This document shows positions 36,772-46,840 of a stretch of 64,000 nucleotides of DNA, one piece after another. This DNA comes from Triticum aestivum (taxonomy: Eukaryota > Streptophyta > Magnoliopsida > Poales > Poaceae). The stretch is taken from the NCBI RefSeq assembly GCF_018294505.1, contig NC_057811.1:24652025-24716024 (forward strand), written 5' to 3'. The translations under genes and the position numbers were made by a program. Each line of letters opens with the position of its first letter. Positions within the stretch are counted from its first letter, which is position 1. The notes under the pieces were generated by a model. That model made no database searches, was not told where the DNA came from, and saw nothing but the letters and a program-made list of their open reading frames with translations.

Positions 36772-36920
36772 CGAAGGAAATATGCCCTAGAGGCAATAAT
36801 GAAGTTGTTATTTATATTTCCTTATATCATGATAAATGTTTATTATTCATGCTAGAATTGTATTAACCAGAAACTTAGTACATGTGTGAATACATAGACA
36901 AAACAGAGAGTCCCTAGTAT
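36772..36920 (+). repeat. Host Copia 3' LTR, first 149 bp
   Basis: It begins CGAAGGAAATATGCCC; the normal TG end has become CG. It matches the start of the LTR at 1637 and is cut at 36920 by CACTA copy B, whose left target duplication is TAT at 36918-36920. The LTR resumes at 62505. Confidence 0.9.
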
Positions 36921-37180
36921 CACTAGTAGAAAAAGGGTCAAATGTTCAGCTCATTAGTCCCGTTTTGTATTTGAGCCGGCACTAATGTAACCATTAGTGC
37001 CGGTTCCAATGGCTAGGCGGGCCGCTCTCATTAGTACCGGTTCGTGCCGAACTTTTAGCACCGGTTCGTGCCACGAACCGGTACTAAAGAGAGTGGTGGC
37101 AGGATGTTGTCAGACTGGGGCCCCTCCAGCACCTTTAGTACCGGTTCTTGCCACGAACCGGTACTAAAGGGCGTCCTATA
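36921..37180 (+). repeat. Left terminal and subterminal repeats of CACTA copy B, with promoter
   Basis: CACTAGTAG terminus, then inverted copies of TTTAGTACCGGTTC and GAACCGGTACTAAAG (36985-37168), as at the right ends of both copies. CTATATAAACC at about 37177 looks like a TATA box for the genes that follow. 37181-37686 shows no clear coding frame and includes a plausible leader intron starting GTAAGC near 37326. Confidence 0.85.
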
Positions 37181-37686
37181 TAAACCCTTCATCCACCCGA
37201 GCTCGCTTTGTTTTTTCCCTTTCCCCTCTCCTCTTTGTTCTTCCCCTCTACCCTCGAGCTCATCACACATTTTGCCCAAATTTTGTCAAGATTTGAAGGC
37301 CCCCATCCATTCAAGTGATCACAAAGGTAAGCAACTTTGTCCTTTCATCTCTCATTGCTAGATTAGCTCTTGAATGCTTTATATAGTCATTAATTTGTGG
37401 GTTTTAGTAATTTGGGAGGAATCATGTGTGGTAGTTTATTTGATTTATATGCAATTTGAGCTCAAAATAACTCTTAGTTTGCATATGTAGGTGTGGTTTT
37501 CTTAGTGCCTTCCCGTCTCCTTCCTAACCACAGTCGATCGTCCGCACCTTCCTATCGCCAGCACCACCTTGTGGTGAGCCTCTTGTTCTAATATTTTTTA
37601 TGTAAAAAAATCTTGTTTGTGTGATTTAGATATATAGTTACTTGTATAATTATGTTACTCGTACGTTGTTTGTTATACATAGTGCC

Positions 37687-38130
37687 ATGGTTTTGATATC
37701 CTTCCCGGTCGGCCCTCGTCCGTGTTATGATTCGGATGTGGTATATTCTCTTTTAAAACTATTTGTTGCATTTCGTGTTCATGACAAATTATGCCCATCA
37801 AGTTGACATAGATATTTTTATCTAGGAGGTATGTGAACCGGAAATTCCAACCGACCCTATTGTCGAGAGGTTAAATTTAGTTGAAAGAGAAAACGAGTAT
37901 TTGAAAGAAAAATTGAAAAGAATTGAGGGGGAGAAGATGGAATTGGAGTTACATGTTGCCGATGTCATCGATGATCACAAGATCAAGATGGAGAAATGCG
38001 TTTGAAGATTAGAAAGATTAGAAAATATGCCATTGATAGTGAGGCTTGGTATCATTATTCTATTGGATCAATTGTTACCTTAGTTGCGATCTTGATTGCA
38101 TTTGTTTATGTATTTCAATGCTTTAGCTAG
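37687..38130 (+). pseudogene. Small CACTA-borne gene: coiled coil plus C-terminal membrane segment
   Basis: A first exon reads MVLISFPVGPRPCYDSDVVY and so on (37687 to about 37801). A second from about 37826 gives EIPTDPIVERLNLVERENEY and a charged heptad-rich stretch, a likely coiled coil. A small indel near 37996 shifts the frame; beyond it come IRKIRKYAIDSEAWYHY and a hydrophobic helix (GSIVTLVAILIAFVYVF), stop at 38128-38130. Together these give a small protein anchored at its C-terminus. The exon join is uncertain because no clean GT donor keeps phase. It lies between the CACTA left end and the transposase. I recall similar small proteins in cereal TE annotation but know no function. Confidence 0.55.
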
Positions 38131-38206
38131 AGAGTTATTTGTATGTTGCATTTAAGTGTTGTATGAACTTGTATTAATTTGGTCTTTTCGGTGTTGTGTA
38201 ATAAAG

Positions 38207-38799
38207 ATGAGTCGGCAATGGATGTACGATGACCGATGCTCTTCCCAGTTCATTAATGGCGTGCATACTTTCTTGATTGCAACTGAGGCAAACAAGCGGG
38301 CGGATGGTTTTATGCCTTGTCCATGTGCTGGCTGTAAGAATGATCGGAATTACTCTAAGTTGAAAATCATTCACATCCACCTGTTTGAGTCAGGTTTCAT
38401 GCCCCACTATAATGTTTGGACCAAGCACGGAGAAAGAGGGGTTATGATGGAAGACAATGAAGAAGAAGAGGACGACGACAGCTATCCTGGCCATGGGTTC
38501 CCTGAATACGATGGTACAACAATGGGGGAAGAAGCTGAGCCGGCAATGCGGGAAGAAGCTGAAGAAGAGGCATCAGATGAGCCCGCTGATGATCTAGGTC
38601 GGGCCATTGCCTATGCAAAGAGAAACTGTGCAAGTGAAAAGGAGAAGAAGAAGTTGCAGCGCATGTTAGAGGATCACAAGAAATTGTTGTACCCGAATTG
38701 CGAAGCTGACAAGAAAAAGCTGGGCACCACACTGGAATTGCTGCAATGGAAGGCAGGGAATGGTGTATCTCACAAGGGATTTGGAAAGTTGTTGGTATT
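38207..38799 (+). pseudogene. CACTA copy B transposase, N-terminal part (transposase-associated domain)
   Basis: ATG at 38207 (MSRQWMYDDRCSSQFINGV) starts the transposase-associated domain that precedes TNP2 in plant CACTAs, with the cysteine cluster GFMPCPCAGCKN at about residues 42-53 and HLFESGFMPHYNVWTKHGE. A long acidic linker follows (EDNEEEEDDD, EEAEEEASDEPADD). Then comes KKLGTTLELLQWKAGNGVSH, and the gene is cut by the Gypsy at 38800. The target duplication GTATT is at 38795-38799. Removing the Gypsy gives a continuous frame across the join (LLVLIKNMLPKDNELPESTY). The part seen before the cut has no stop. Confidence 0.9.
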
Positions 38800-39947
38800 T
38801 GTCGGTGTGGAACGACAACTATGGGATCACAAGAATCCCTACTACGGTTGCCGGGCCGCGGGGTTGCGAGAAGAGCAGGGCTAGTAGACAGCACAAGGAC
38901 CGTTTACCCAGGTTCGGGCCTCGAGGATGCGTAAAACCCTAGTCCTGCTTTGGTGGGTGTATTTCAGAGAGTGCTTGAGCTCTCGAAGTAGCTGTGGTGA
39001 ATGCGTGGTTCGAAAGAGCCGAATCCTTCTCCAATATGCCATGGGCCTCCTTTTATAGTCGGAAGGGGCTGCCACAGTGGCACACAGGAGGTGGAAAGGC
39101 GTACAGTGCCCTGAGCTTATCGCGTGTATTACAGGACAAAACGCCTTTAATGCGTAGCTTAGGTGTCCCCCTGCTTTATCGGGGACGGGGGCGAGGCCCG
39201 TCCCATCCGTCGCCGCTCCTCCTCGCTTTGACACGCGCCTTGGCCAGCGATGCGTGCTGCGCCATGTAGGCAGGCAGGCAGCTGAGGTGGCGCGGTGGTG
39301 GAGCCTTCACGAAGATCTGCATGCCGCCACGCAGGCGCTCGATGAGTTGGCCTGGGGGGCTGCATGTTGCCACGCGGGTGCCCGCCCAGCTGGTTGGGCT
39401 GGCAGCTGCATGTGAACGGTGGTGGAAGCTTGGTTGGCGTGGGCCTGGCGGTGGCCTCGCTGGCATCCTTGGCGAGGCCCTTGCTAGGTGGCCCGGCAAG
39501 GGTCTTGCCGTGGCGTGCTGTCGTCCCCGACAAGGGCCTTGCCGGGGGTCTGGTGGCCTTCCTCGGCAAGGATCTTGCCGAGGATCGTCGTCGTCTAATC
39601 CTCATCTGATCTTGAATATGTCTTCACAAAGATCTGCATGCCACCACAGAGGTGCCTTCCCGAGCCCTGGCCCCACGTGGATGATGGCGTTGGGGACCGT
39701 GGGCTCAAGGGTGGCTCGCTCTGTTGGTGTGGGGCGAGCTGCCCCGGCAAGGGTCTTGCCGGGGCAACCTGCTTCGTCCCTCTGCTCCTCGTGGTCTCGG
39801 CCTTGGTGTTGCTCTGATTATCTTGGCCTTCGGTCTTACCTTGGCTCACCTCCCCTGTTCTGCTTGGTGCGACCATGGGCGTGGCTCCGACTGCCCGTGC
39901 ATAGGTAAAGGGGTACAAAAGCGTGCCCCTCTTTTTGTACACCGACA
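38800..39947 (-). repeat. 3' LTR of Gypsy copy B
   Basis: 1148 bp, TGTCGGTGT to ACACCGACA. It is 59 bp shorter than the other LTR, mainly because it has fewer GGCAAGGGTCTTGCC-type units (39470-39585, 39740-39765). A TATA-like CTATAAAAGG lies on the minus strand at 39058-39049. The G-rich purine tract (minus strand GGCCCGGGGGCTCC) is at 39961-39948. Confidence 0.92.
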
Positions 39948-40460
39948 GGAGCCCCCGGGCCTGGGCCACACATAAGCGCGACACGTTGTTGGGCCAGGCC
40001 GAAAACGGTGCGCGGGCAGGCGGGGCGGTTTTTACCGTGGTAAGACTTTTCGCGCGCTGCGCTTCCCACGACCCATGCACGCGGCGTGGAGGGGCGTGCG
40101 TGACGTGGGCGGCATGCGTGGAGCGGTTTCCACACGCATGCGTCATATCGCAGTAAAGAGGTGGCTCGCGCCTTCCCCGTAAAAAGAGGGAGCCGTGGAG
40201 GCGTGGCTCATTTACTGAACGGGGCTGGGTCGCGGTCTTCAAGGCGTCCACTCCCCACGATCACGGGGTGGGGAGATGTTGCTTCACCCGTACCCTCAGT
40301 TCTACATGTCCGCCACGCGTCCTTCATGCGCCTGGGGTGGCAAGCGGTGGAGGCGGGAAAAAGGGTCGTCGCTGGTTGGGGCAGCGGGTCGGTCCTGATT
40401 CCCTGCGCCTCCGGTGGCTGGATTGGCCGAGCGGGGCGGCCGAGCCCCGACCCCGCCCCT
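39948..40460. other. Spacer between the 3' LTR and the antisense ORF of Gypsy copy B
   Basis: GC-rich, with no coding frame I can support. It holds the purine tract next to the LTR and, on the plus strand, the upstream region of the antisense ORF. Confidence 0.5.
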
Positions 40461-40467
40461 TTATAAA
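40461..40467 (+). promoter_or_regulatory. Putative TATA box of the antisense ORF
   Basis: TTATAAA at 40461-40467, preceded by C-rich sequence, lies 79 nt before the ATG at 40546. A start site about 30 nt downstream would exclude the earlier in-frame ATG at 40483. The ATG at 40546 sits in a good context (GCCATGG). Confidence 0.45.
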
Positions 40468-40545
40468 GAGGGGGAAGGGGGGATGGCGTCCCGCATTCTT
40501 CTGTCATCTATCTCCTCTTGCTTCTGCTTCTTCCTTTCACTCGCC

Positions 40546-41222
40546 ATGGAGAAAGGGAACCCGGGTCCCTTGACGGTGGCGGCGAGGGTCGCCGCTCGAC
40601 AGCGCGTCCCTCCTCCTCCTGATCCCGTGGTGGTGGAACCGGCCGCGAGGGGAAGGGGGAGGGGGCGAGGCCAGGGCAGAGGTCGTAGTGCTCGGGGAAG
40701 AGGAGGACGGGGCGGCACGCCGGCTTCGCCCCCGCCAATGATGCCTTTCCCGATGGAAGGCCATGTGGGAGACCAGCCCCGCGAGTTCTTCATTAGGCTG
40801 CGTCGGCCTCCGCGTCGCCGTCTCCATCTTCCCGCCCCGTTTGCTTGGGAGAAGGAGCATGACCGGCCCCAATCCCTCAGATTGCACATGAGGGGTTGTG
40901 GGAATGGGGAGTGGAGGGAGACCGAAGAAGGAACAATTGTCGCACGCGGGTCGACGTCGCCTTCCCGGCTCCTCGTGTCATGTACCTCCGTCGCGGATGG
41001 AAGATGTTCGTTTGCATCCACAGCCTGACGGCGGGGCTCGTCCTCTACTTCAAATTAACGGAGGACGGCCTGCTCTCCGTCAAGGAGTTCGGAGACTTCG
41101 GGACTCGCCTGAAGTGCTGCGTGGAGAGCTCCTCCGACGGAGATTCCGACAATGGAAGCTCTTCCTCGAGCGAAAGTGACGAGGAGGACAGCGGGGCAGA
41201 TGACGGGGACGAGTCCGACTAG
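40546..41222 (+). pseudogene. Antisense ORF of the Gypsy element, B3-like DNA-binding domain (frameshifted)
   Basis: Starting at MEKGNPGPLTVAARVAARQR, the N-terminus is rich in Arg-Gly (GRGRGRGQGRGRSARGRGG). From about residue 80 the pattern resembles a plant B3 domain: REFFIRLRRPPRRRLHLPAP, then LRLHMRGCGNGEWR and, in a second frame, MYLRRGWKMFVCIHSLTAG followed by LVLYFKLTEDGLLSVKEFG. A Ser/Asp-rich acidic tail follows (SSSSSESDEEDSG), stop 41220-41222. A frame change between about 40925 and 40950 splits the domain. B3 domains bind DNA in plant transcription factors. A role in regulating the element or host genes would be inference. The B3 call is by eye, with no profile search. Confidence 0.6.
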
Positions 41223-42473
41223 GCGTCGGATGCCCCGCACCTAGGCGGGTGCGGCAGCAGCAGCATCTGCACCTGGCCGCTCCTCCGGCAGAGTTTTGCC
41301 GGGGATGGGGCCAGCTCCTTGAACTTCTCGGGGCCGTCTCCTTGGGCGGCTGGTGTTGGGAGGCTGCGAAAGAGGAAGAGGGCGGGCGGCAAGGCCGTCA
41401 ACTCGGAGTATGCGGGCACCGACGCCTTCATCGCGTATTGTCGGTCATGCCGCCTCGTCTTCCAGCTCCTTTCCCGGCACCGTCATCACCGGCCCGCCCG
41501 TGGGCGGCCACCGAGGTGTTCTCTTGGTGTTTTCTGCTGCTCGTAGCTCACCTAGGCGCCCCTTTTGCCCTTTAGCCTTCTTGACCTGCCTCCTGAGGAG
41601 AGGGACAAGAAAGGGATTACGGGCATCTTATCTCTTTTTTAGTCTGTAAGCCTTCGGGCCTTGTTAAATTTAGAACTTGTAATCCCCTTGCTCATGTTTT
41701 TCATTCCGTATGAACTATACCTGTATGGGATGTTTTTAATGAAAAAGGGATGCTTGCCGGGTTTTTGTTCGTGGGTAAATCCCGCGACAAGGAGCGAATC
41801 CTTGTTACTGTTTAAGATAAACGTTTTTCGCCCAGCAACAGGCCTTGTCGTCCCCCCACTCCACTCGACCGTTCTCGCGCTCTTGGCGGAGGCAGGGATG
41901 AAGTTGGCTTTAGGCTGCTTGTTCTACCTCCTTGCCACCGCGGCTACAACCAAATCCGGACCCAGGAAATTATCCTTAGGTATAGAAAAAGGGGAGCACG
42001 GCAGCCCAGAGATAAAAACGAGGTTTCACATGTCCCAGTCCTGTTCCGAAATGCATGACAGAGGATAAAAAACTTATCTGGATCTGCTGCCCCCGGCAAT
42101 CTCATCTTGCCGCGGTTGGATCCTTGTGCTTGCAGCCCCCGGCAACTCTGGCTTGCCGGGATCGGGACGCCGGTCCATTTTCTTCCTTCCAAGTAGCTCG
42201 GCAGAAGTGCTCATGTGCCCTGCGAACCAAAGGAGGACAGAAGAAAAACAGATAGACGCGCACTCGACCTCTAAGCTAGGGGTTAGTCGCTGCTGAGCCA
42301 TATCAACCCTAACCAAGAGAGACTCGACCTAGCATGCATGCTATGACTTAGGGCGCCAGCGCTTCATTTATTTATGCTCACGGTCTGCGCCTGGCTTTGT
42401 ACAAAGGGTCACATGCCTTGCCGACAAAGCTTGTACAAAAGGTGGCTTGCCGGGTGGCCCGGCAAGCCGTGCC
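41223..42473. other. Spacer between the antisense ORF and integrase of Gypsy copy B
   Basis: About 1.25 kb with no frame I can support as a gene. TTTTTAATGAAAAA near 41728 could be the end of an antisense transcript. GGCTTGCCGGGTGGCCCGGC, completed by AAGCC, near 42443 is an almost perfect palindrome resembling the LTR units. Short open frames on both strands lack recognisable motifs. Confidence 0.45.
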
Positions 42474-45400
42474 TTACGGGTAAAACTTGCGAAGATGCTC
42501 GATGTTCCAGGAGTTGCTCACTGGGACAGCATCTTCGGTCTCCAGGCGGACTGCGCCGGGCCTGGTGACTCGCATTACCAGATAAGGGCCTTCCCACTTC
42601 GGCGTGAACTTGTTGGAATTCTTGGCCGACTGAATGCGCCGAAGAACAAGGTCGCCTTCCTCAAAGCTTCAGGCATGAACCTTGCGGCTATGGTAGCGGC
42701 GCAAGGCTTGCTGGTAGCGTGCTGCTCTCACAGCCGCCCGAAGACGATCTTCCTCAAGGAGCGTCGCGTCATCTTGGCGCAACTGCTCTTGCCCAAGCTC
42801 ATCATAAGCAAGCACTCGAGGTGACCCGTATATGAGTTCCGTGGGGAGAACTGCTTCTGCCCCGTATACCAGGGCAAAAGGTGTCTGGCTGGTGGCTCGA
42901 TTTGGCGTCGTCCTGATCGACCAAAGAACCGCCGGCAACTCATCAATCCAGCGCCTTCCACTCTTGTGCAGCTTGTCAAAGGTCTTCGTTCTCAGGCCTC
43001 GCAACACTTCTACATTTCCCCACTCCGCTTGGCCGTTGCTCCGTGGGTGTGCCACGGAAGCAAAACAGACCTTGCTACTGAGGTCATGAATGTATTGCAT
43101 GAAGGTGTGGCTTGTGAACTGCGTGTCGTTGTCGGTGATGACTCTGTTTGGCACACCAAAACGGCAGACCAGTCCCTTGAAGAACTTGACGGCTGATTGA
43201 GTAGTCACCTTTCTCACTGCTTCCACTTCCGGCCACTTTGTGAACTTGTCGATTGCAACGTACAAGTACTCAAAGCCCCCGACAGCGCGGGGGAAAGGGC
43301 CCAGTATATCGAGCCCCCAGACCGAGAATGGCCACGAGAGAGGGATTGTTTGAAGGGATTGAGCTGGTTGATGAAGCTTCTTCGAATGGAACTGACACGC
43401 TTCACACTTGGTTACTAGTGTCGTCGCATCCTGGAGGGCGGTGGGCCAGAAGAAACCTTGCCAGAACGCCTTTCCGGCAAGGGCCCTCGACCCTACGTGG
43501 GAGCCACATATGCCTCCATGTATCTCTGCCAACAGCTCCAGTCCTTCCTCCCGGGGGATGCAATTTAGTTTCACATCGTTCGGCCTTCTCCTGTACAGGA
43601 CGTCATCGACGAACTGGTACAGGGCGGACTGACGGGCTACTTTCTCCGCTTCTTCCTGCTCCTCAGGAAGCTCCCCTGTTTGGAGGAATTGGACGGTATG
43701 CTGTGCCCATGCCGGAGCCTGGGGCTCGACGGCAAGGACCAAAGGCATCTCTTCCGCCATGGGAGCGGTTGTCTCTACGGCCAGGGCTTGACGCCCTGCC
43801 GGAGCCAGTTGCTCTTGGGCAGGCCCAGCGTCCGCGGTAGCACCCTTGCCGGCGGGCCCAGGGGGCTCGGTAGGAAAGTACTTGCCGGGGCCTGACTTCC
43901 TCTGCTTGTTCTGCCCCGTTGATGGCTCGACGGATGGTTGAGTTAACCGGAGCAAAAAGGTACCTGGTTCCACAGGTAGCTTGAATGCAGCATGCTTTGA
44001 CAGGTAATCGGCGATGTCGTTCTCCATTCGGGGGATGTGCTCCGCTTGGATACCGTCAAAGCGTTCCTCCAGCTTCCTCACCTCATCTACGTAGGCCTCC
44101 ATCAATGTGCTCTGGTAATCCTTGTTGACCTGCCTAACAACAAGCTGCCAGTCACCCCTGACGATGAGCTTCTTAACCCCGAGGTCTGCCGCGATCCTGA
44201 GACCGGCGAGCAATCCCTCGTACTCAGCAGTGTTGTTGGTGGACATCTCCCTAGGGAAGTGCATTTGGATCACGTACTTGAGGTGCTCTCCGGTGGGCGC
44301 GACGAGCAGCACACCGGCACCGGCGCCTTGCAGCGAGAAAGCCCCATCAAAGTACATGATCCAGTCGCGGTCTGCTTCCTTGCCGGGGAGAGTGGTCTCC
44401 TGGATTTCTTCGTCAAGCGTCGAGGTCCATTCTGCAATGAACTCCGCCAAGACTCTGCTCTGAATTGTCGAGGTACTTTCAAACTTTAAACCAAAGCTTG
44501 ACAACTCCAAGGCCCATTCCACAATCCTTCCAGTCGCATCTGGGTTGTGCAGTATCCGTTGCAACGGGAGGTGGGTGACGACAGTGATCTCGTGGGATTG
44601 GAAGTAATGACGCAGCTTCCTCGAGGCCATAAGGAGGCCGAAGAGCAATTTCTGCACACCAGAGTACCTCGATCTAGCTCCCTGCAAGAGGGAGCTGACA
44701 AAGTAAACCGGGTGCTGCATCATCTTCTTCTTCTGCACCACCTCACTTGACTGCGCAGGCACTGCCTTGGCGGCATCAGACTCTGCCGGGGGCCTTGCCT
44801 TGCCGGCACGAGGCCCTGCCGGGGGAATTTTGGGCTTGCCATCTGCTGGTTCTACCGCCGTCACTGCCTCCTCGTTGACCTCCCTCGGTACCACCAGCGC
44901 GGCGCTGACCACTTGATTCGTCGCCGCCAGATACAGCAGCAACGGCTGTTGTGGTTTAGGTGCAACCAGTATTGGCGTGGAGGAAAGGTATTTCTTTAGA
45001 TCCTGCAATGCTGCCTCGGCTTCTGGGGTCCACTCCATTGGGCCTGCCTTTTTCAAGATTTTGAAGAAGGGAAGGGCGCGCTCGACGAACTTGGAGATGA
45101 ATCGGCTCATGGCGGCAACGCAGCCGGTGAGCCGACGCACATCTTTGATCCGCTTGGGCGCCTCAATCTGCTCAATAGACTTGATCTTGTCTGGGTTTGC
45201 CTCGATCCCGCGTTGTGACACAAAGAACCCGAGAAGCTTGCCGGACGGAACGCCGAAGACACACTTCTCAGGGTTCAGTTTGAGGTTGATCTTGCGCAGG
45301 TTGGCAAATGTCCCTTCCAGATCTTGCACAAGAGTTGGCCCGTCCTTGGTTTTGACCACTATGTCATCCATGTATGCCTCCATATTTCTATGGAGCTGAG

Positions 45401-45955
45401 GTTCAAAACCAATTTGGACTGCTCTTGCGAACGTTGAGCCAGCACTCTTCAACCCGAAAGGCATCCGTAAAAAGCAATACGTACCACATGGGGTGATGAA
45501 TGCTGTCTTCTCTTCATCCTCTTTTGTCATGAAGATCTGCTGGTAGCCTGAGTAGGCGTTGAGGAATGATAACAGATAACACCCGGCTGTGGAGTCAACA
45601 ATCTGGTCGATGCAAGGCAATGGGAAGGGGTCCTTAGGACAAGCCTTATTGATATCTGTGTAATCAATACACAGCCTCACTTCCCATTCGCCTTGCGCAC
45701 CACTACCGGATTGGCCAACCACGTCGGGTGGAGCACTCCTCTCACCAAACCTGCCGCTTCCAACTTCCTGATCTCCTCCGTGATGAACTCCTGCCTCTCC
45801 GGAGCCTGCTTTCTGACCTTCTGCTTGACGGGCCGCGCGTCGGGGCAGACAGCTAGGTGGTGCACAATCACCACCCTGGGAACACCGGGGATGTCGGATG
45901 CTTGCCACGCAAACACGTCGACATTCGCCCGCGGGAAGGTGACGAGCGCGCCTTC
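42474..45955 (-). pseudogene. Gypsy copy B pol: RT, RNase H, archaeal-type RNase H, integrase
   Basis: Reading down the minus strand: RT (CIDYTDINKACP, then AYMDDIVV), first RNase H (PVYFVSSLLQGARSRYSG), second RNase H (WIMYFDGAF, NNTAEYEGLLAG, IVRGDWQLV, ENDIADYLSK), integrase zinc region (IHGGICGSHVGS, CEACQFH) and catalytic core (WGLDILGPF, VITDNDTQFTS, NGQAEWGN: D, D, E all present), then the GPY module (KWEGPYLVMRV) and the end (IEHLRKFYP) at 42474. Defects: RT motif A reads FLNAYSGY, with Asn for the catalytic Asp (codon at 45558-45560). A 1-nt loss near 45679 shifts the frame, and a TGA at 42669-42671 lies just before the GPY module. Confidence 0.92.
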
Positions 45956-46840
45956 CTATTTGCTGTCAAGGGTGGAGCCTATGGTGAAGGCCCCTCCCAT
46001 GCCATCCTCCCTGACGGGCACCTTCTTGGCCTGCGGCAGCTCGGCTCTGGATCTCTTGCTCTTGTCGGTAGAGCTCTCTGGCACATCCTCGATGGTAGCA
46101 CAACACTCCGAGGAGGTGCGCTTGCCGGAGTGGGTGCGAGAGGTCTTGCCAGGCTTATTCTTCCCTCCCGGGCCTTCAGCGGCAGGAGCAGGTGCCTTGG
46201 CGGTAGCTGCTGCAACTGCTTCCTGGTAGAGTTGGTCGGCGTAGATCGATGCGGCCTTCTTGTCGGAGGGGACGGAGATGATGGTCAGCGGCCCGGGCAT
46301 CTTTAGCATGTTGTAGGCGTAGTGCGACGCCGCCATGAACTTGGCTAGTGCCAGGCGGCCGAGGATCCCGTTGTAGGGCAAGGGGATCTCGGTCACGTCG
46401 AAGATGATCCTCTCCGTCCTGTAGTTCAACTCTCCTCCAAACGCCATGGGTAGTGTGACCTTCCCCATCGGCTGGCTCCTCCCCGGATTGACCCCTTGAA
46501 ACGTGCCCGTTTCCCCGAGGTCTCCATCAGGGATTTGCAATCTTTTGATCACGACAGGCGAGATCAGGTTCAGGCTGGCCCCGCCGTCAACCAACATCTT
46601 GTTCACCCTGAGGTTGTGTATCGTTGGTGAGACCAACAATGGCAAACACCTGACCGCGGTAGTGCGGTGAGGGTGGTCCTAGTCATCAAAGATGAGGGGC
46701 GTGCTGGACCACTTCAGCGGCTTCTGAGCGTCGAACGACGGCTCCGCTGCTGTAATCTCACGCGCCCACTTCTTGAGCTGGCAGTGAGAAGTATGCAGCG
46801 AGCCGACACCATCGACGCACATGGCCTCCGTAGCCTTCTG
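45956..46840 (-). pseudogene. Gypsy copy B aspartic protease region
   Basis: Active-site motif KMLVDGGASLNLISP, followed by YNGILGRLALAKF, in a frame ending with TAG at 45956-45958. That TAG is in the same place as in copy A, and the frame continues beyond it into the RT region. A second stop near 46680 (minus strand TAG within LIFDD and DH) is private to this copy. A frame change separates it from MCVDGVGSLHTS further up. Confidence 0.8.

Noticed and set aside
38174..38894. Minus-strand frames opposite the CACTA transposase N-terminus
   Set aside because: The plus strand encodes a recognisable transposase-associated domain; the minus-strand frames are shadows.
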